A stretch of DNA of 64,000 nt from an uncultured Pelagibacteraceae bacterium (GCA_902552755.1 CACDHV010000001.1:1-64000); one strand, 5' to 3'. Positions 29,132 through 39,552 are shown, numbered from the stretch's first letter. Numbers and translations: made by a program. The notes: generated from the sequence alone by a model not told the origin.

Positions 29132-30888
29132 ATTTTTTTTAAATCATCAGTAACCTTTTTCTTCAATAGAAAATTTCCTAAGACTAAAAAATCAATATCA
29201 GTTCTTAAAAAACATTCTATTGCCTCTTCAGGCTTATTCACAATCGGTTCATTTTCATTGAAAGAGGTATTAAGTAATAATGGTACTTTGCTTTTTTGAT
29301 AAAAATTTTCAATTAAACTATAAAATTTTGGATTTAAATTTTTATCAACATCTTGAACTCTACCTGTACCATCAAAATGAGTAACAGCTGGAATAAACTT
29401 TCTTTTATCTTCTTTTATATATTCAACAGCAGACATATAGAGATTCAATTTTGATGTCTCGAACCAATCTTTTTTTTTTTCTAATAAAATACTTGGTGCA
29501 AAAGGTCTAAAATTTTCGCGTTTTTTTATTTTTGAATTAATTATATTTTTCATATCTTGACTAATAGGACTAGCAATTATCGATCTATTACCCAAAGCTC
29601 TAGGTCCAAATTCCATTTTATCTTGAAACCATCCACCAACCTTATTAGAGAGAAGAAGATCTGAAGTATCAGTCAAAAGATTTTTAAAATTATTATGATA
29701 ATTAAAAGTAAAATTTTCATCATTAATATATTTCTTAATTTGTTTTTCTATTTGTCCATCTTCAAATGAGTTTCCAAGATAGGGTGTTTTAAGATTTATT
29801 GGGATTTCATTATTCATTTGAATGTTTGTCATAATGGCACTTCCAATGGCACCACCAGAGTCTCCTGGCGAAAATGGTACAAATAGATTTAGATCATTAA
29901 ATTTTTTTAATATTTTTCCATTACAAAGTGAGTTTAAAGCACAACCACCAGAAAGAATTAGATTATTTGAAAATTTTTTGTTTAGATATTTGTCCACTAA
30001 ATTAAATACAAAATATTCAAAAACTTTTTGTGATGATGCTGCAATATCCATAGTAATTTGTGTTATATTATTTTTAGAAAGTTGTTCATGCAAATTAAAA
30101 AGAGAATACATCTGTTCTGAAAAAAGTTTGTTTTGATTTGGTATACCCTTAAAATTGAATGCAAAATTTTTCTTGTGATGTAAAAAATATTTTTTATTTA
30201 ATTTTATTTCATTATCTTCTTTTTGAAATACATTATTTAATATTTTTTCAAAATATATTGGTTTACCCATTGATGCTAAAGCCATAAATTTATATTCTTC
30301 ACCGTACGTTTTAAACCCCACTAACTGCGTCATTGACTCATAAAAAACACCTAAAGAATCTGGAAAGAATATTTTTTTTAGTATTTTAATAGGTTTGTTA
30401 ATTTCAACCTCAGAAATGACAATACTACTAAAGTCTCCAAAACCATCTATTGAAATAGCTAAAGCCTTATTATATCCCGAGGCGTAAAATCCTGATGCAA
30501 TATGAGATATATGATGATCAACATACTTAATTTTTATATTTTTTTTAAAATCTAACTCCTCAATTAATTTTTTTTTAATTCCAAATTTTTTACTTAACCT
30601 TAAAAAAATTTCTTTTTTTTTATTACCAGTCAGATAATTCTTTAAAAAAAAAAGTGTTTTATTTTTAATATTTGATAAAGGATTAGTGTTTAAAGCAACA
30701 ATATCAATATCTTTTGCTCTTAATTTGGCATTTTCCAGACAAGCGACAATCGATTGATTTGGAAATCCAGCCCAATGTTTTTGTCTATTGATCCTTTCCT
30801 CTTCTATAGCATATATAAGGGAATTATTTTTAATAATACAAGCAGCCGAGTCTGCATGATTTATGTTCAAACCTAGAATATTTAACAT
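29128..30888 (-). CDS. Carbamoyltransferase (NodU/CmcH family)
   Basis: 'ILGLNINHADSAACII', 'YVDHHISHIASGFYASGYNKALAISIDGFGD', 'LSGGCALNSLCNGKIL', 'EFGPRALGNRSIIASP'. Confidence 0.95.
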   Translation of the reverse strand: MLNILGLNINHADSAACIIKNNSLIYAIEEERINRQKHWAGFPNQSIVACLENAKLRAKDIDIVALNTNPLSNIKNKTLFFLKNYLTGNKKKEIFLRLSKKFGIKKKLIEELDFKKNIKIKYVDHHISHIASGFYASGYNKALAISIDGFGDFSSIVISEVEINKPIKILKKIFFPDSLGVFYESMTQLVGFKTYGEEYKFMALASMGKPIYFEKILNNVFQKEDNEIKLNKKYFLHHKKNFAFNFKGIPNQNKLFSEQMYSLFNLHEQLSKNNITQITMDIAASSQKVFEYFVFNLVDKYLNKKFSNNLILSGGCALNSLCNGKILKKFNDLNLFVPFSPGDSGGAIGSAIMTNIQMNNEIPINLKTPYLGNSFEDGQIEKQIKKYINDENFTFNYHNNFKNLLTDTSDLLLSNKVGGWFQDKMEFGPRALGNRSIIASPISQDMKNIINSKIKKRENFRPFAPSILLEKKKDWFETSKLNLYMSAVEYIKEDKRKFIPAVTHFDGTGRVQDVDKNLNPKFYSLIENFYQKSKVPLLLNTSFNENEPIVNKPEEAIECFLRTDIDFLVLGNFLLKKKVTDDLKKI

Positions 30889-30963
30889 TAATATTTTTTA
30901 TACATTATTTATAATCAAATTGTTGTATTATAAAATTTCTTTTCGTATCTAATACTATTTTGA

Positions 30964-31905
30964 ATGAAAAAAAGTAATTATTTTTACTATTGGGCTAACA
31001 ATTCAAACTCTGAATCTGGAGAAGGGCTCTTGTGTAGGAATTTTCTTGATTTTTTAAAAAAAAGATACCCAAAACATTATTTCATTAATTTAAATAATTT
31101 TATTCCGAAAGAAAATATTTTTTACAATTATAGCACTCCATTTGTTGGTGTATTTAAGTTGTGGTATTTTTATTTATCTGGTTTTAAAATTAGTTATATA
31201 AATTACCTTCCAATTTGGAACTTTTTTATATTTTTACTTTTACCGCAAAATACTATTCTAGGACCAATAACTGGCACATCTACAAAAAAGAATTTTTTTT
31301 ATTTATTATCAAAAAAAATATCAATTTATATTTTAAGACATAAATGGGAAAAATTACTTTTTTCGAATGATCAATTTAAAAAAGATTTTAAAAATATAAG
31401 TAAAAAAAAATTTTTTAATTTTTTATTTTATAATTATAAATCAAAATTGAATATAAGAAGAAAAAATTATGATTTAATATTCTACTATAGAAAAAATTCT
31501 AATAAGGGTAATAATTTTTACATTCCATTGCTAAATAAACTATCCAGTAATTACAAAATTGCGATAATAGGTGATAGAATGAAATTAAATAGTAATATAA
31601 GAAATTTTAAATGGGTAAAAAGAAAAAAAGCAATAGAATTAATTGCTCAATCAAAATTTGGTATTTTAAGTAGAGAGAATATTTTTAGTTATTTTGCATT
31701 GGACTGTTTATCAAATAATATTCCAGTATTTTATAATAACAATTTAAAACTAGAAAAAAATTTTAAAGATAAAAATTTTTTAATTCCTATAAAATATTTA
31801 GATATAAACTATAGTTTTAAAATTATCTCAAATAAATTAAAGTATAAAAAAAAAATTAATAATTTTAAATTAAAATTAGAAAATTTTGATAAATATTTAG
31901 CTTAA
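30964..31905 (+). CDS. Putative glycosyltransferase-like protein
   Basis: 313-aa ORF in operon context; 'NSESGEGLLCRNFLDFL', C-terminal 'SKFGILSRENIFSYFALDCLSNNIPVFY' GT-B-like pattern. Confidence 0.5.
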   Translation: MKKSNYFYYWANNSNSESGEGLLCRNFLDFLKKRYPKHYFINLNNFIPKENIFYNYSTPFVGVFKLWYFYLSGFKISYINYLPIWNFFIFLLLPQNTILGPITGTSTKKNFFYLLSKKISIYILRHKWEKLLFSNDQFKKDFKNISKKKFFNFLFYNYKSKLNIRRKNYDLIFYYRKNSNKGNNFYIPLLNKLSSNYKIAIIGDRMKLNSNIRNFKWVKRKKAIELIAQSKFGILSRENIFSYFALDCLSNNIPVFYNNNLKLEKNFKDKNFLIPIKYLDINYSFKIISNKLKYKKKINNFKLKLENFDKYLA

Positions 31906-31936
31906 TTTAATAATATGAAAGTTGTTTAATTATAAT

Positions 31937-33706
31937 ATGTGTGGTTTTATTTGTTCTCAAGAAAAGATTAATAATTCAATTTCAAAATTGCTCCTACATC
32001 GAGGTCCAGATGATTTTAAAACTTTTTCTGATAATAATTTTTCAATTCACAATTATAGATTAAGCATAGTTGATCAAAAAAAAGAAAATACTCACCCAAC
32101 ATTTTCAAGGTCAAAAAACACATTAATAACATTCAATGGGGAAATTTATAATTATTTGGAAATATACAAAAAATATTCTCTAAAACCAACCTCAATAGAT
32201 GAGTCCCATATAATTGCAGAATTTTTTGATAGATTTGGACTATCTAAGATTAATGAATTGAATGGAATGTTTGCCTTAGTTATTTACTTTATAAAAAAAA
32301 AAGAAATTATTTTGATTAGAGACAGATTTGGAATAAAACCACTAAATTATACATTTATTAATCAAAATTTATACGCATCTTCAGAAATAAAGCCACTTCT
32401 CTTAGCAAGAAGATTAAATGGATTAAAAAATGATGAAATTGAAAAAAAATCTGCAGTCAATTTTATTTATAAAGCAAGAATAAATCATGATAAATTAACT
32501 TTTTTTAAAAATATATTTTCATTATTGCCAGGTCATTATTTAAAATTAAATGTACAGATTAATAAAATTATTATTAAAAGATATAATTTTTTTACTAAAA
32601 AAAATAATTTTAAAAATATAAATCAAATTTATAACAATAAGATAAAGTTATATTCTAGAACAAAAAGGAATGTAGGTGTTTTGCTCAGTGGAGGACTCGA
32701 TAGCACTGTACTATCAACGCTTTTAAAAAAATATAGATCTCATCTACCTACTTTTACTTATTGTTTTTATTGTAAAAATAAAAGAACTGTAGATTATGAT
32801 GACAAAATATCTGCTAAAAAAGTATCTAATTTATTAAAACTTAAAAATTATCATACTGAAGTTGATCCAGAATTTGTAATAAAAAATTTTGATAAAGTTT
32901 TAAAAATAATCGAAACCCCATTCACATCTATTAGAATATTTGGTATTTACAAAGTCTATTTATTAGCTAAATCTAAAAATTATCCTGTAATATTTGATGC
33001 TCAAGGTGGAGATGAAGTTTTTGGAGGCTATAAACATCACATTCAGTTTGCAAATAAAATTTATTCCAAAAGACAAATGAGATCAATATTAAATAAAAAA
33101 GAAGAGCAAGGACAATTGAAAGATGGATCAAAATTCATATATGAAGATCTTTTTAATAAAAAATTTTTACATATAAAAAAAAATATTAAGACGAAATGGG
33201 AAAAAAAATACAATAATCTATTCAGTAAAAATACTTTATTACAAAATTCTCAAATTGAAGACCTTCTAATGAATACCATCCCAAGAAGTTTACATTATGT
33301 TGATAGGTTATCGATGTTTCATAGCGTTGAGTCCAGGTTACCTATTATGGACAACGATATAGTAAATTTTGGTTTGATTTTAAAAGATGACCTCAAAATA
33401 AATGATATTAGAAGTAGAAAAATTTTAGATCAATTTTTATCAAGTACAATTACTAATTCACTAAATTATAAAAAATATGTTGCAGATCCACAAACGTTGT
33501 GGTTAAAAACTTATTTAAAAGAATTTTTCTTAGATGAATTCACATCAAAACATTTTAAAAGAAATATTTTCTTTAATTCAAATAAAATAATTAAATCATT
33601 CATTGATTTTACAAACGATAAAAATAATATCCCAAGTTATTCCTTTTTTACTATATTTTGTCTTAGTAGATTTATGAGAGTTTTTAAACTGAATGAAAAA
33701 TATTAA
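31937..33706 (+). CDS. asnB: Asparagine synthase (glutamine-hydrolysing) family amidotransferase
   Basis: Start moved to the ATG at 31937 so that Cys2 (MCGFIC) is N-terminal; 'LLHRGPDD', 'FNGEIYNY', 'GVLLSGGLDSTVL', 'DAQGGDEVFGGY'. Confidence 0.92.
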   Translation: MCGFICSQEKINNSISKLLLHRGPDDFKTFSDNNFSIHNYRLSIVDQKKENTHPTFSRSKNTLITFNGEIYNYLEIYKKYSLKPTSIDESHIIAEFFDRFGLSKINELNGMFALVIYFIKKKEIILIRDRFGIKPLNYTFINQNLYASSEIKPLLLARRLNGLKNDEIEKKSAVNFIYKARINHDKLTFFKNIFSLLPGHYLKLNVQINKIIIKRYNFFTKKNNFKNINQIYNNKIKLYSRTKRNVGVLLSGGLDSTVLSTLLKKYRSHLPTFTYCFYCKNKRTVDYDDKISAKKVSNLLKLKNYHTEVDPEFVIKNFDKVLKIIETPFTSIRIFGIYKVYLLAKSKNYPVIFDAQGGDEVFGGYKHHIQFANKIYSKRQMRSILNKKEEQGQLKDGSKFIYEDLFNKKFLHIKKNIKTKWEKKYNNLFSKNTLLQNSQIEDLLMNTIPRSLHYVDRLSMFHSVESRLPIMDNDIVNFGLILKDDLKINDIRSRKILDQFLSSTITNSLNYKKYVADPQTLWLKTYLKEFFLDEFTSKHFKRNIFFNSNKIIKSFIDFTNDKNNIPSYSFFTIFCLSRFMRVFKLNEKY

Positions 33707-33720
33707 TAGTCAAAAAAACT

Positions 33721-35073
33721 TTATTGATTATTAGAACTGGAATTAAAAATTATATTATTTAAATAAATAAAAGAGATTATAAAAGTTAAATAATCAATAC
33801 TAAATATTGCAATTGATGTCTCCAGGACAGACCTTAATCCCAATATAATCAATACAAAACTACAAAGATGGCTTAAATAGTCGTTTTTAAGTTTTATATT
33901 TTTATTAAAATATAACTTAATTATCATGAAGATAGAATATATATATATTGATACTATCGAAAGTCCTGCAAATATTCCTCCCGAAAGTGAACTATAAAGA
34001 AATGCGTTACTTATCGACTGATTAAAAATTATTCTATCTGCTTGTGCTCCATGACCTATATATTTTTTATTTTTTATAATCTCAAGAGATTTTCTCCAAT
34101 TAAAGAATCTTCCAGAGGAAAAAATATTTATCTTTATTTCATTACTTATGTATGGATCAACTATATTTTTTCTTGAAGTTATTTGATCTCGTAAAATACT
34201 ATCTTGCAAAGCAAATAATAAAATGTCTTTTTGATCCATATCTTTATTTAATATTTTAGTTGTAGATTTTACCTGAGGCTCTATTAAATTATAGTTGTAC
34301 CAAACGTTTGTAATTAATGGTAATATTAATACAAATACAATTAATCTTTTATCATAAAAAAATTTTTTAAAATAAAATAAACAACACAATAAAATTAAAA
34401 CTATATATGTAAAGGTTGTAGTTCTTGACTGAAATACTAAAGTTATAAATGCTAATACAGATATAATAATAAGAAATTTATAATCTTTTTTCTTTTTTTT
34501 AAACATATAATATGTAATAAAAAAAGTTAATAATAATAAAGACATTCTTGATAGTCCTGAAGATCGAGGTGGATCTTCAAAATTTGAATATCTTAGATTC
34601 TCTCCCATTACTCCGTAAAAATGGTAATTTGAATGTTTATACATATCTAATAAGGCCATAGAAAAATAAAATGTAAAACCAATTGCAATAATAAGAAAAG
34701 TTAATTTAAGTAAAAAATTTAGTTCCTCTTTCTTTGAAAAAATTTGTAAAATAAAAAAAGCCATCAACATAAGAATGGGCCAAAATAAATTATGTAAATG
34801 ATTCATTGGATTAGAAAATATGAACAATGCATAAGAAAAAAATATGCAATAAAAAAATAAAGTATATGTATTTATTTTAAAATAAAGATTATTATTTATA
34901 TATTTAAAAGATAATATCAAAATAAAAAAGAGCAATGGTGCTATCATCCTCATTTTATTAATAATATTATAATCTGAAAATTTATTTGGATTTAAATTTA
35001 TTATAGCAAAGAACGAAATCCACATTCCAAGTAAAAAAATTTTTTTATAAATTTTATATTCAAATTTGGGCAT
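33721..35073 (-). CDS. O-antigen polymerase/ligase-like membrane protein (Wzy candidate)
   Basis: Polytopic membrane protein with 'GRFFNWRKSLEIIKNKKYIGHGAQADR' O-antigen ligase/polymerase-like segment. Start chosen at 35073 (TAATG overlap with upstream gene). Confidence 0.7.
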   Translation of the reverse strand: MPKFEYKIYKKIFLLGMWISFFAIINLNPNKFSDYNIINKMRMIAPLLFFILILSFKYINNNLYFKINTYTLFFYCIFFSYALFIFSNPMNHLHNLFWPILMLMAFFILQIFSKKEELNFLLKLTFLIIAIGFTFYFSMALLDMYKHSNYHFYGVMGENLRYSNFEDPPRSSGLSRMSLLLLTFFITYYMFKKKKKDYKFLIIISVLAFITLVFQSRTTTFTYIVLILLCCLFYFKKFFYDKRLIVFVLILPLITNVWYNYNLIEPQVKSTTKILNKDMDQKDILLFALQDSILRDQITSRKNIVDPYISNEIKINIFSSGRFFNWRKSLEIIKNKKYIGHGAQADRIIFNQSISNAFLYSSLSGGIFAGLSIVSIYIYSIFMIIKLYFNKNIKLKNDYLSHLCSFVLIILGLRSVLETSIAIFSIDYLTFIISFIYLNNIIFNSSSNNQ

Positions 35074-36074
35074 TAAAGTTTTCTTAATAAAGTTAAAAAA
35101 ATAATATAGATAATCATGAATAAAATAATTGTAACAAGAATATCGTTTAAAATAATAAATAAAAATAATGGAAGGACCGACAAAATTATTATTATTTGCC
35201 ATATTTTTTTGAAATTTCTTTTTAATAAGTAGTGGTGAAAATGTGTTTTATCGGGAGAATAAATTTTTTTTTTATTAATAATTCTTTCTAGTGTCACCCT
35301 AATCATATCTACACCAGGGAATAATAACAAAAATAAAATTTCGTCCGCATATATACTCTGAGAGGTATTATAATCATTAATGATTGCTATTGAAAAAAAA
35401 ATTGAAAGAACACTAGTTCCTGAATTACCCAAAAATATTTTACCCTTAATATTATATGTAAAAATTATGATCATGCTGATAATTAAAAATAAATAAATTA
35501 AATTAGGATTTTTATAATAGAGGATTAAGGCCCAAAAAATAGCAATAGAAATTGACGAACCATTGTAGCCATCAATAAAATTAAAAGCATTAAATAATGC
35601 AAATATACAAAATAATGTAAATAAAATTGAAAAATTCCCTAATTCAATCTCAGAAGTTGTTGATTTAAATATTAATTTATTAATTAAAAAATCATTTTCA
35701 AATTGAATTAAAATGATTGAGAAAATTAAAATTATCGTTGTTTTTTTAATTGGACTTATAGCTTCTATATCATCCCTTAATCCCACAATAAAAAAAAAGG
35801 AATATAAAGAAATTAATATTAAAAATTTCTCAATAGATAAACTATTTTCTAAAAAAAAAAATATTATTGATAAAATTAAAGTTAAAAATAAGCAGACACC
35901 ACCAACTAGAGGTGTAGGCATTGTATGTATTTTTCTTTCATTAGGATAATCAAAAATTCCAAGGAACTTTGCAATAAAATTTCTTTTAATTAAAATAAAT
36001 AAATTAGAAATTATTATTAAAAAAAAAATGAATATAAAATTAAAATTTAATATATCTTGAATTTGAAAAGGCAT
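35073..36074 (-). CDS. WecA/MraY-like polyprenyl-phosphate GlcNAc-1-phosphate transferase family
   Basis: 'GLRDDIEAISP', 'NAFNFIDGYNG', 'FLGNSGTSVLS', 'KTHFHHYLLKRNF'. Confidence 0.85.
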   Translation of the reverse strand: MPFQIQDILNFNFIFIFFLIIISNLFILIKRNFIAKFLGIFDYPNERKIHTMPTPLVGGVCLFLTLILSIIFFFLENSLSIEKFLILISLYSFFFIVGLRDDIEAISPIKKTTIILIFSIILIQFENDFLINKLIFKSTTSEIELGNFSILFTLFCIFALFNAFNFIDGYNGSSISIAIFWALILYYKNPNLIYLFLIISMIIIFTYNIKGKIFLGNSGTSVLSIFFSIAIINDYNTSQSIYADEILFLLLFPGVDMIRVTLERIINKKKIYSPDKTHFHHYLLKRNFKKIWQIIIILSVLPLFLFIILNDILVTIILFMIIYIIFLTLLRKL

Positions 36075-36078
36075 TATT

Positions 36079-37551
36079 TTAATTTTTACTACAGAATTTA
36101 TTTTTTTTTAAATTAAATGCATAGACATATAAATTTGCAGATTTAAAAATTTTTTCTGGGTCGTAATATATTTGTTCTCTCATTTTTTTTACATTTGTTG
36201 AATCTTGTGATGGTTCTTCCACGTAATATATATCATTTTTTATTCTGATTTTTGATGTTAAATAAATATCTACATCAAACTCTTTGAAAATTGTACATAA
36301 CCTTTCCTCTTTTTTTATTTTATTAATAACCTTTTTTCCACCAACAAGACCTTCTAATTGAATGAGTTTTTTATCTAATAGGTAGGAAACTTTTCCAGCC
36401 ATATCTCCCATTGCAAATGTTTTGTATTCAGAGTTTCCGTAATAATTTTCAATCTTTTCAGCTATATTTAGTATGTGATCATTTTTTATATTTAAGTTTA
36501 GTATTAGCAAATATGAGTAAGAAACTAGAAAGAAAATACCTATGAGATTTTTTACAGTATTTAAATATCTAAATTTTACTAAATGCAAAAGGTCATTGAG
36601 AAGAAGAGGTGTAGATATTGATAAAAAGAAGAAATGCCATGTCCATAATGGCCATGGCGACCTTAAGCTATTGCTTAAAAAAAATAAAAAAGTCGTGATT
36701 AACAAAATTTTTGTTAAAGAAGTTAAATTTTTGGAAAAAATTAGAATTAGCCCGGCAAAATTAAAGATAAATAATAATGAAATAAATCTCATTCCAAAAC
36801 TTTCAGAAAATAAAAATAAGAAGGTTTCTTTATTAAATATTAATTTTTTCTGCAAACTTTTTGCTATACCACTTTCAGGCAATGGATAGCCAAAATAATA
36901 AAAATTTAACAATAAATAAATTAAAATCAATAAAGGTAAAAATGAGATACGTAATAAATAAACTTTATTAAATATTTTTTTATTAAAGAAAAATTCATTT
37001 GATAAAAAAACAAAATAAAAAATTAAAAATTCTAATCTTGAAAGAAAAGTAAAAAAACTTAATAAACAGAAAAATGTAAGATTTATATTATAAAACTTTA
37101 AACTTAATGAAAAAAAATAAATTGCCAATGCAATTTCCATTCCATTTTTGGAAAAAAATAAACTTAAAAAACATATAAAAGAACTTATTAATTCAGATTC
37201 ATTTTTTTTATATTTTTGATTTATAAAAAAATCTTTAAAATTAAAATAACTTAAAAAAGAAAATATGAAAATTGAAAGAATAATAATAATATTAAAAAAA
37301 ATATTATTATTCGTAAAAAAATATATTATAGATATATAAATAAACCATAATGGTTGAAATCCATTGGTTAACGAAATTTTATCAAAAGATAAATACCCAT
37401 AGTTAACAAAATTTTTTGCTGTTGTTAAGTAGTAATAAAAATCGTCAGTAAAAGGTGCTTTTATATCAGACCCAAATATGATTTCTAATCTTAAAAAAAT
37501 TAATAAACAACAAACTGAAAAAAAAATATAAAAATAATTTATATTTTTCAT
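36079..37551 (-). CDS. Multi-pass GT-C-like membrane protein (candidate polyprenyl-P-sugar-dependent transferase)
   Basis: N-terminal luminal 'FTDDFYYYLTTAKNFVNYGYLSFDKISLTNGFQPLWF' pattern plus many TM segments. Confidence 0.6.
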   Translation of the reverse strand: MKNINYFYIFFSVCCLLIFLRLEIIFGSDIKAPFTDDFYYYLTTAKNFVNYGYLSFDKISLTNGFQPLWFIYISIIYFFTNNNIFFNIIIILSIFIFSFLSYFNFKDFFINQKYKKNESELISSFICFLSLFFSKNGMEIALAIYFFSLSLKFYNINLTFFCLLSFFTFLSRLEFLIFYFVFLSNEFFFNKKIFNKVYLLRISFLPLLILIYLLLNFYYFGYPLPESGIAKSLQKKLIFNKETFLFLFSESFGMRFISLLFIFNFAGLILIFSKNLTSLTKILLITTFLFFLSNSLRSPWPLWTWHFFFLSISTPLLLNDLLHLVKFRYLNTVKNLIGIFFLVSYSYLLILNLNIKNDHILNIAEKIENYYGNSEYKTFAMGDMAGKVSYLLDKKLIQLEGLVGGKKVINKIKKEERLCTIFKEFDVDIYLTSKIRIKNDIYYVEEPSQDSTNVKKMREQIYYDPEKIFKSANLYVYAFNLKKNKFCSKN

Positions 37552-38492
37552 TTTCGGATTATTGTTAATATATAATGTTTATTTTTATTTAATAATGATC
37601 CATTATAATGATCAAATGTATCTAAATAAAAGTCAAATCTTTTTCTTAATTTACTTAAAAATTTTTCAAAAAATAACTTGTTATTGATATTTTCAAAATT
37701 TTCTTGAAAAGAGATAACAGTATATTTAGATTTTGAAATAGCATTAAAAAATTGATTCCGTAATGAGATAGGAAATTCAGATATAGACCAATTTGCAATA
37801 AGAAGAAAATTTTTATTTAAACTAGCAAATCTGTTTACTTCATCTAATTTATTTATCAGATTAAGCTTACTTAATTTTTTTGAAAATGTTGGTTGATAAT
37901 TATTCATACTTAAATAATAGTATTGTAGTAAATTTGCCTCATACATGTCATAAATGGTGTAAGAAATTTTATGGTTAATTTTTTTGAAAATATCAGCCAT
38001 ACACCCATATCCGCCCCCAATTTCAATAATTTTATTGATATTTTCTAACTTTAAGTTTTTTTTTTGTTCAATAAACTTTTTGATTATAAATACTTGTCTT
38101 ATTCTATTCCCACTACTTTGAGGGTATAAAAAATATCTTACTGGATTTCCAATATCGTTCTCTCTAATTAATTTTTTCCAAATCTCCCAATTTTTGTCTT
38201 TTTTCAGCTCTCTTAATTCAAAAAAAATAAAAAGTCTATTGTGAACAAAAAAAATTTTTTGAATAAATGAGTTTCTTAAAAAATTGTGTAATCTTTTCGA
38301 ATTTACAACTTTTATAATTTCGTCTGCTAAGTTTTTGTGTGTAAGTAATCTTGAATTTTTTTTGAAAATTTCATGTGACTTGCTTTCAATAATTTTTTTT
38401 ATAAATTTGTGTTTTTTTTTATCTAACTTAACTCCTTTAAAAGAAGAAAAAGATAAATAAATACTAATTATTCTTAAAAATGTTCTTAACAT
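37548..38492 (-). CDS. Putative sugar O-methyltransferase
   Basis: 'IIEIGGGYGCMADIFKKINHKISYTIYDMYEANLLQYYYL', 'LIANWSISEFPISLR'. Confidence 0.65.
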   Translation of the reverse strand: MLRTFLRIISIYLSFSSFKGVKLDKKKHKFIKKIIESKSHEIFKKNSRLLTHKNLADEIIKVVNSKRLHNFLRNSFIQKIFFVHNRLFIFFELRELKKDKNWEIWKKLIRENDIGNPVRYFLYPQSSGNRIRQVFIIKKFIEQKKNLKLENINKIIEIGGGYGCMADIFKKINHKISYTIYDMYEANLLQYYYLSMNNYQPTFSKKLSKLNLINKLDEVNRFASLNKNFLLIANWSISEFPISLRNQFFNAISKSKYTVISFQENFENINNKLFFEKFLSKLRKRFDFYLDTFDHYNGSLLNKNKHYILTIIRK

Positions 38493-39552
38493 AGTGTTCT
38501 TTCAAAAACTTGTTTACTATATTTTCCATAATATAAGGCTTATAAAGTTTGTCTGAAACTCCTCTTTGATTATTAGATTTATAATTTTCAATAATTTTTT
38601 CAAAAAATAATTCTTTCTTCGCAACTATTGGAAACTTATTTTTCCCTCTTTTAAACTTTAAACCCTCAATTCCTTTTTTTGTGGTTAAAACATTTACACC
38701 CAAAATCAAAGCTTCTATAATTTTAATTCGTGTTCCCGTACCTTTATCAATAGGGACAATCATCATTTTTGAATTATACATTAAATTAAATAGTTTATCT
38801 TTACGAACAATATTTAAATTATATAAAAATTTTTTTTTTTTTTTAAATCCACCTCCAGTTAAGATTAGCTTAAGACTTGGGTATACTCTTAAAACTTTGG
38901 GCATTAATTTGTCAATTATAAAGTCTATTGCTAATTTATTTGGTAAATATTTATATGATCCACAATAGATTATATAATTAAACTTGAAGATTTTTTTTTT
39001 ATCGAATTTAATTACTTTTTTTGAAATACCATTATTTAATCTTATACATTTAACATTATATAATTTTTTGATTTTTTGTCTCTCAATATTTGAGACAGAT
39101 GTAGCAAGATCTGAATATTTAAAAACAAAATATTCTAAAATTCTGGTAACAAATATTATTATTTTATTAGAAGTCATTTTTCTTACTTCATATTCAATAC
39201 TATGAGAATGATATAATACCTTTGTGCTTGGTGAAAAAATTTTAATTAAAATGAGTGATAAGAAACTGTATCCCACCCAACTTGGACCTTCTATTATTAC
39301 TAATTTTTCTTTACTATTTTTTAAAAATTTTAGTACCTTTAATATTAATAAAGGTATCATAAAAATTTTGCTTAGAGGTTTTTCTTTATTTATGAAAAGT
39401 GTTTCAGTGTTCTTGTATTTTTTTTTATTAACATGTGAAATTTGAAAAATTTTTTTTTCGTTTGGCCAACAAATGAATAAGCTCCTTATTACTTCTGCAG
39501 ACCCCATATTTGTGGGAAATACTGGAAAAAAACATATAAATGCAGTTTTCAT
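38464..39552 (-). CDS. Family 4 glycosyltransferase
   Basis: 'YHSHSIEYEVRKM', 'NYIIYCGSYKYLPNKLAIDFI', 'MMIVPIDKGTGTRIKIIEALILGVNVLTTKKGIEGL'. Confidence 0.9.
   Translation of the reverse strand: MKTAFICFFPVFPTNMGSAEVIRSLFICWPNEKKIFQISHVNKKKYKNTETLFINKEKPLSKIFMIPLLILKVLKFLKNSKEKLVIIEGPSWVGYSFLSLILIKIFSPSTKVLYHSHSIEYEVRKMTSNKIIIFVTRILEYFVFKYSDLATSVSNIERQKIKKLYNVKCIRLNNGISKKVIKFDKKKIFKFNYIIYCGSYKYLPNKLAIDFIIDKLMPKVLRVYPSLKLILTGGGFKKKKKFLYNLNIVRKDKLFNLMYNSKMMIVPIDKGTGTRIKIIEALILGVNVLTTKKGIEGLKFKRGKNKFPIVAKKELFFEKIIENYKSNNQRGVSDKLYKPYIMENIVNKFLKEHYVKNIFKNN

Noticed and set aside
29822-30136. ORF 29822..30136 (+) inside the carbamoyltransferase gene
   Set aside because: Opposite strand of strongly supported carbamoyltransferase; no recognisable domain.
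38681-39445. Three plus-strand ORFs (38681..38968, 38984..39205, 39224..39445)
   Set aside because: All opposite a convincing GT4 gene; hydrophobic shadow translation from poly-T.
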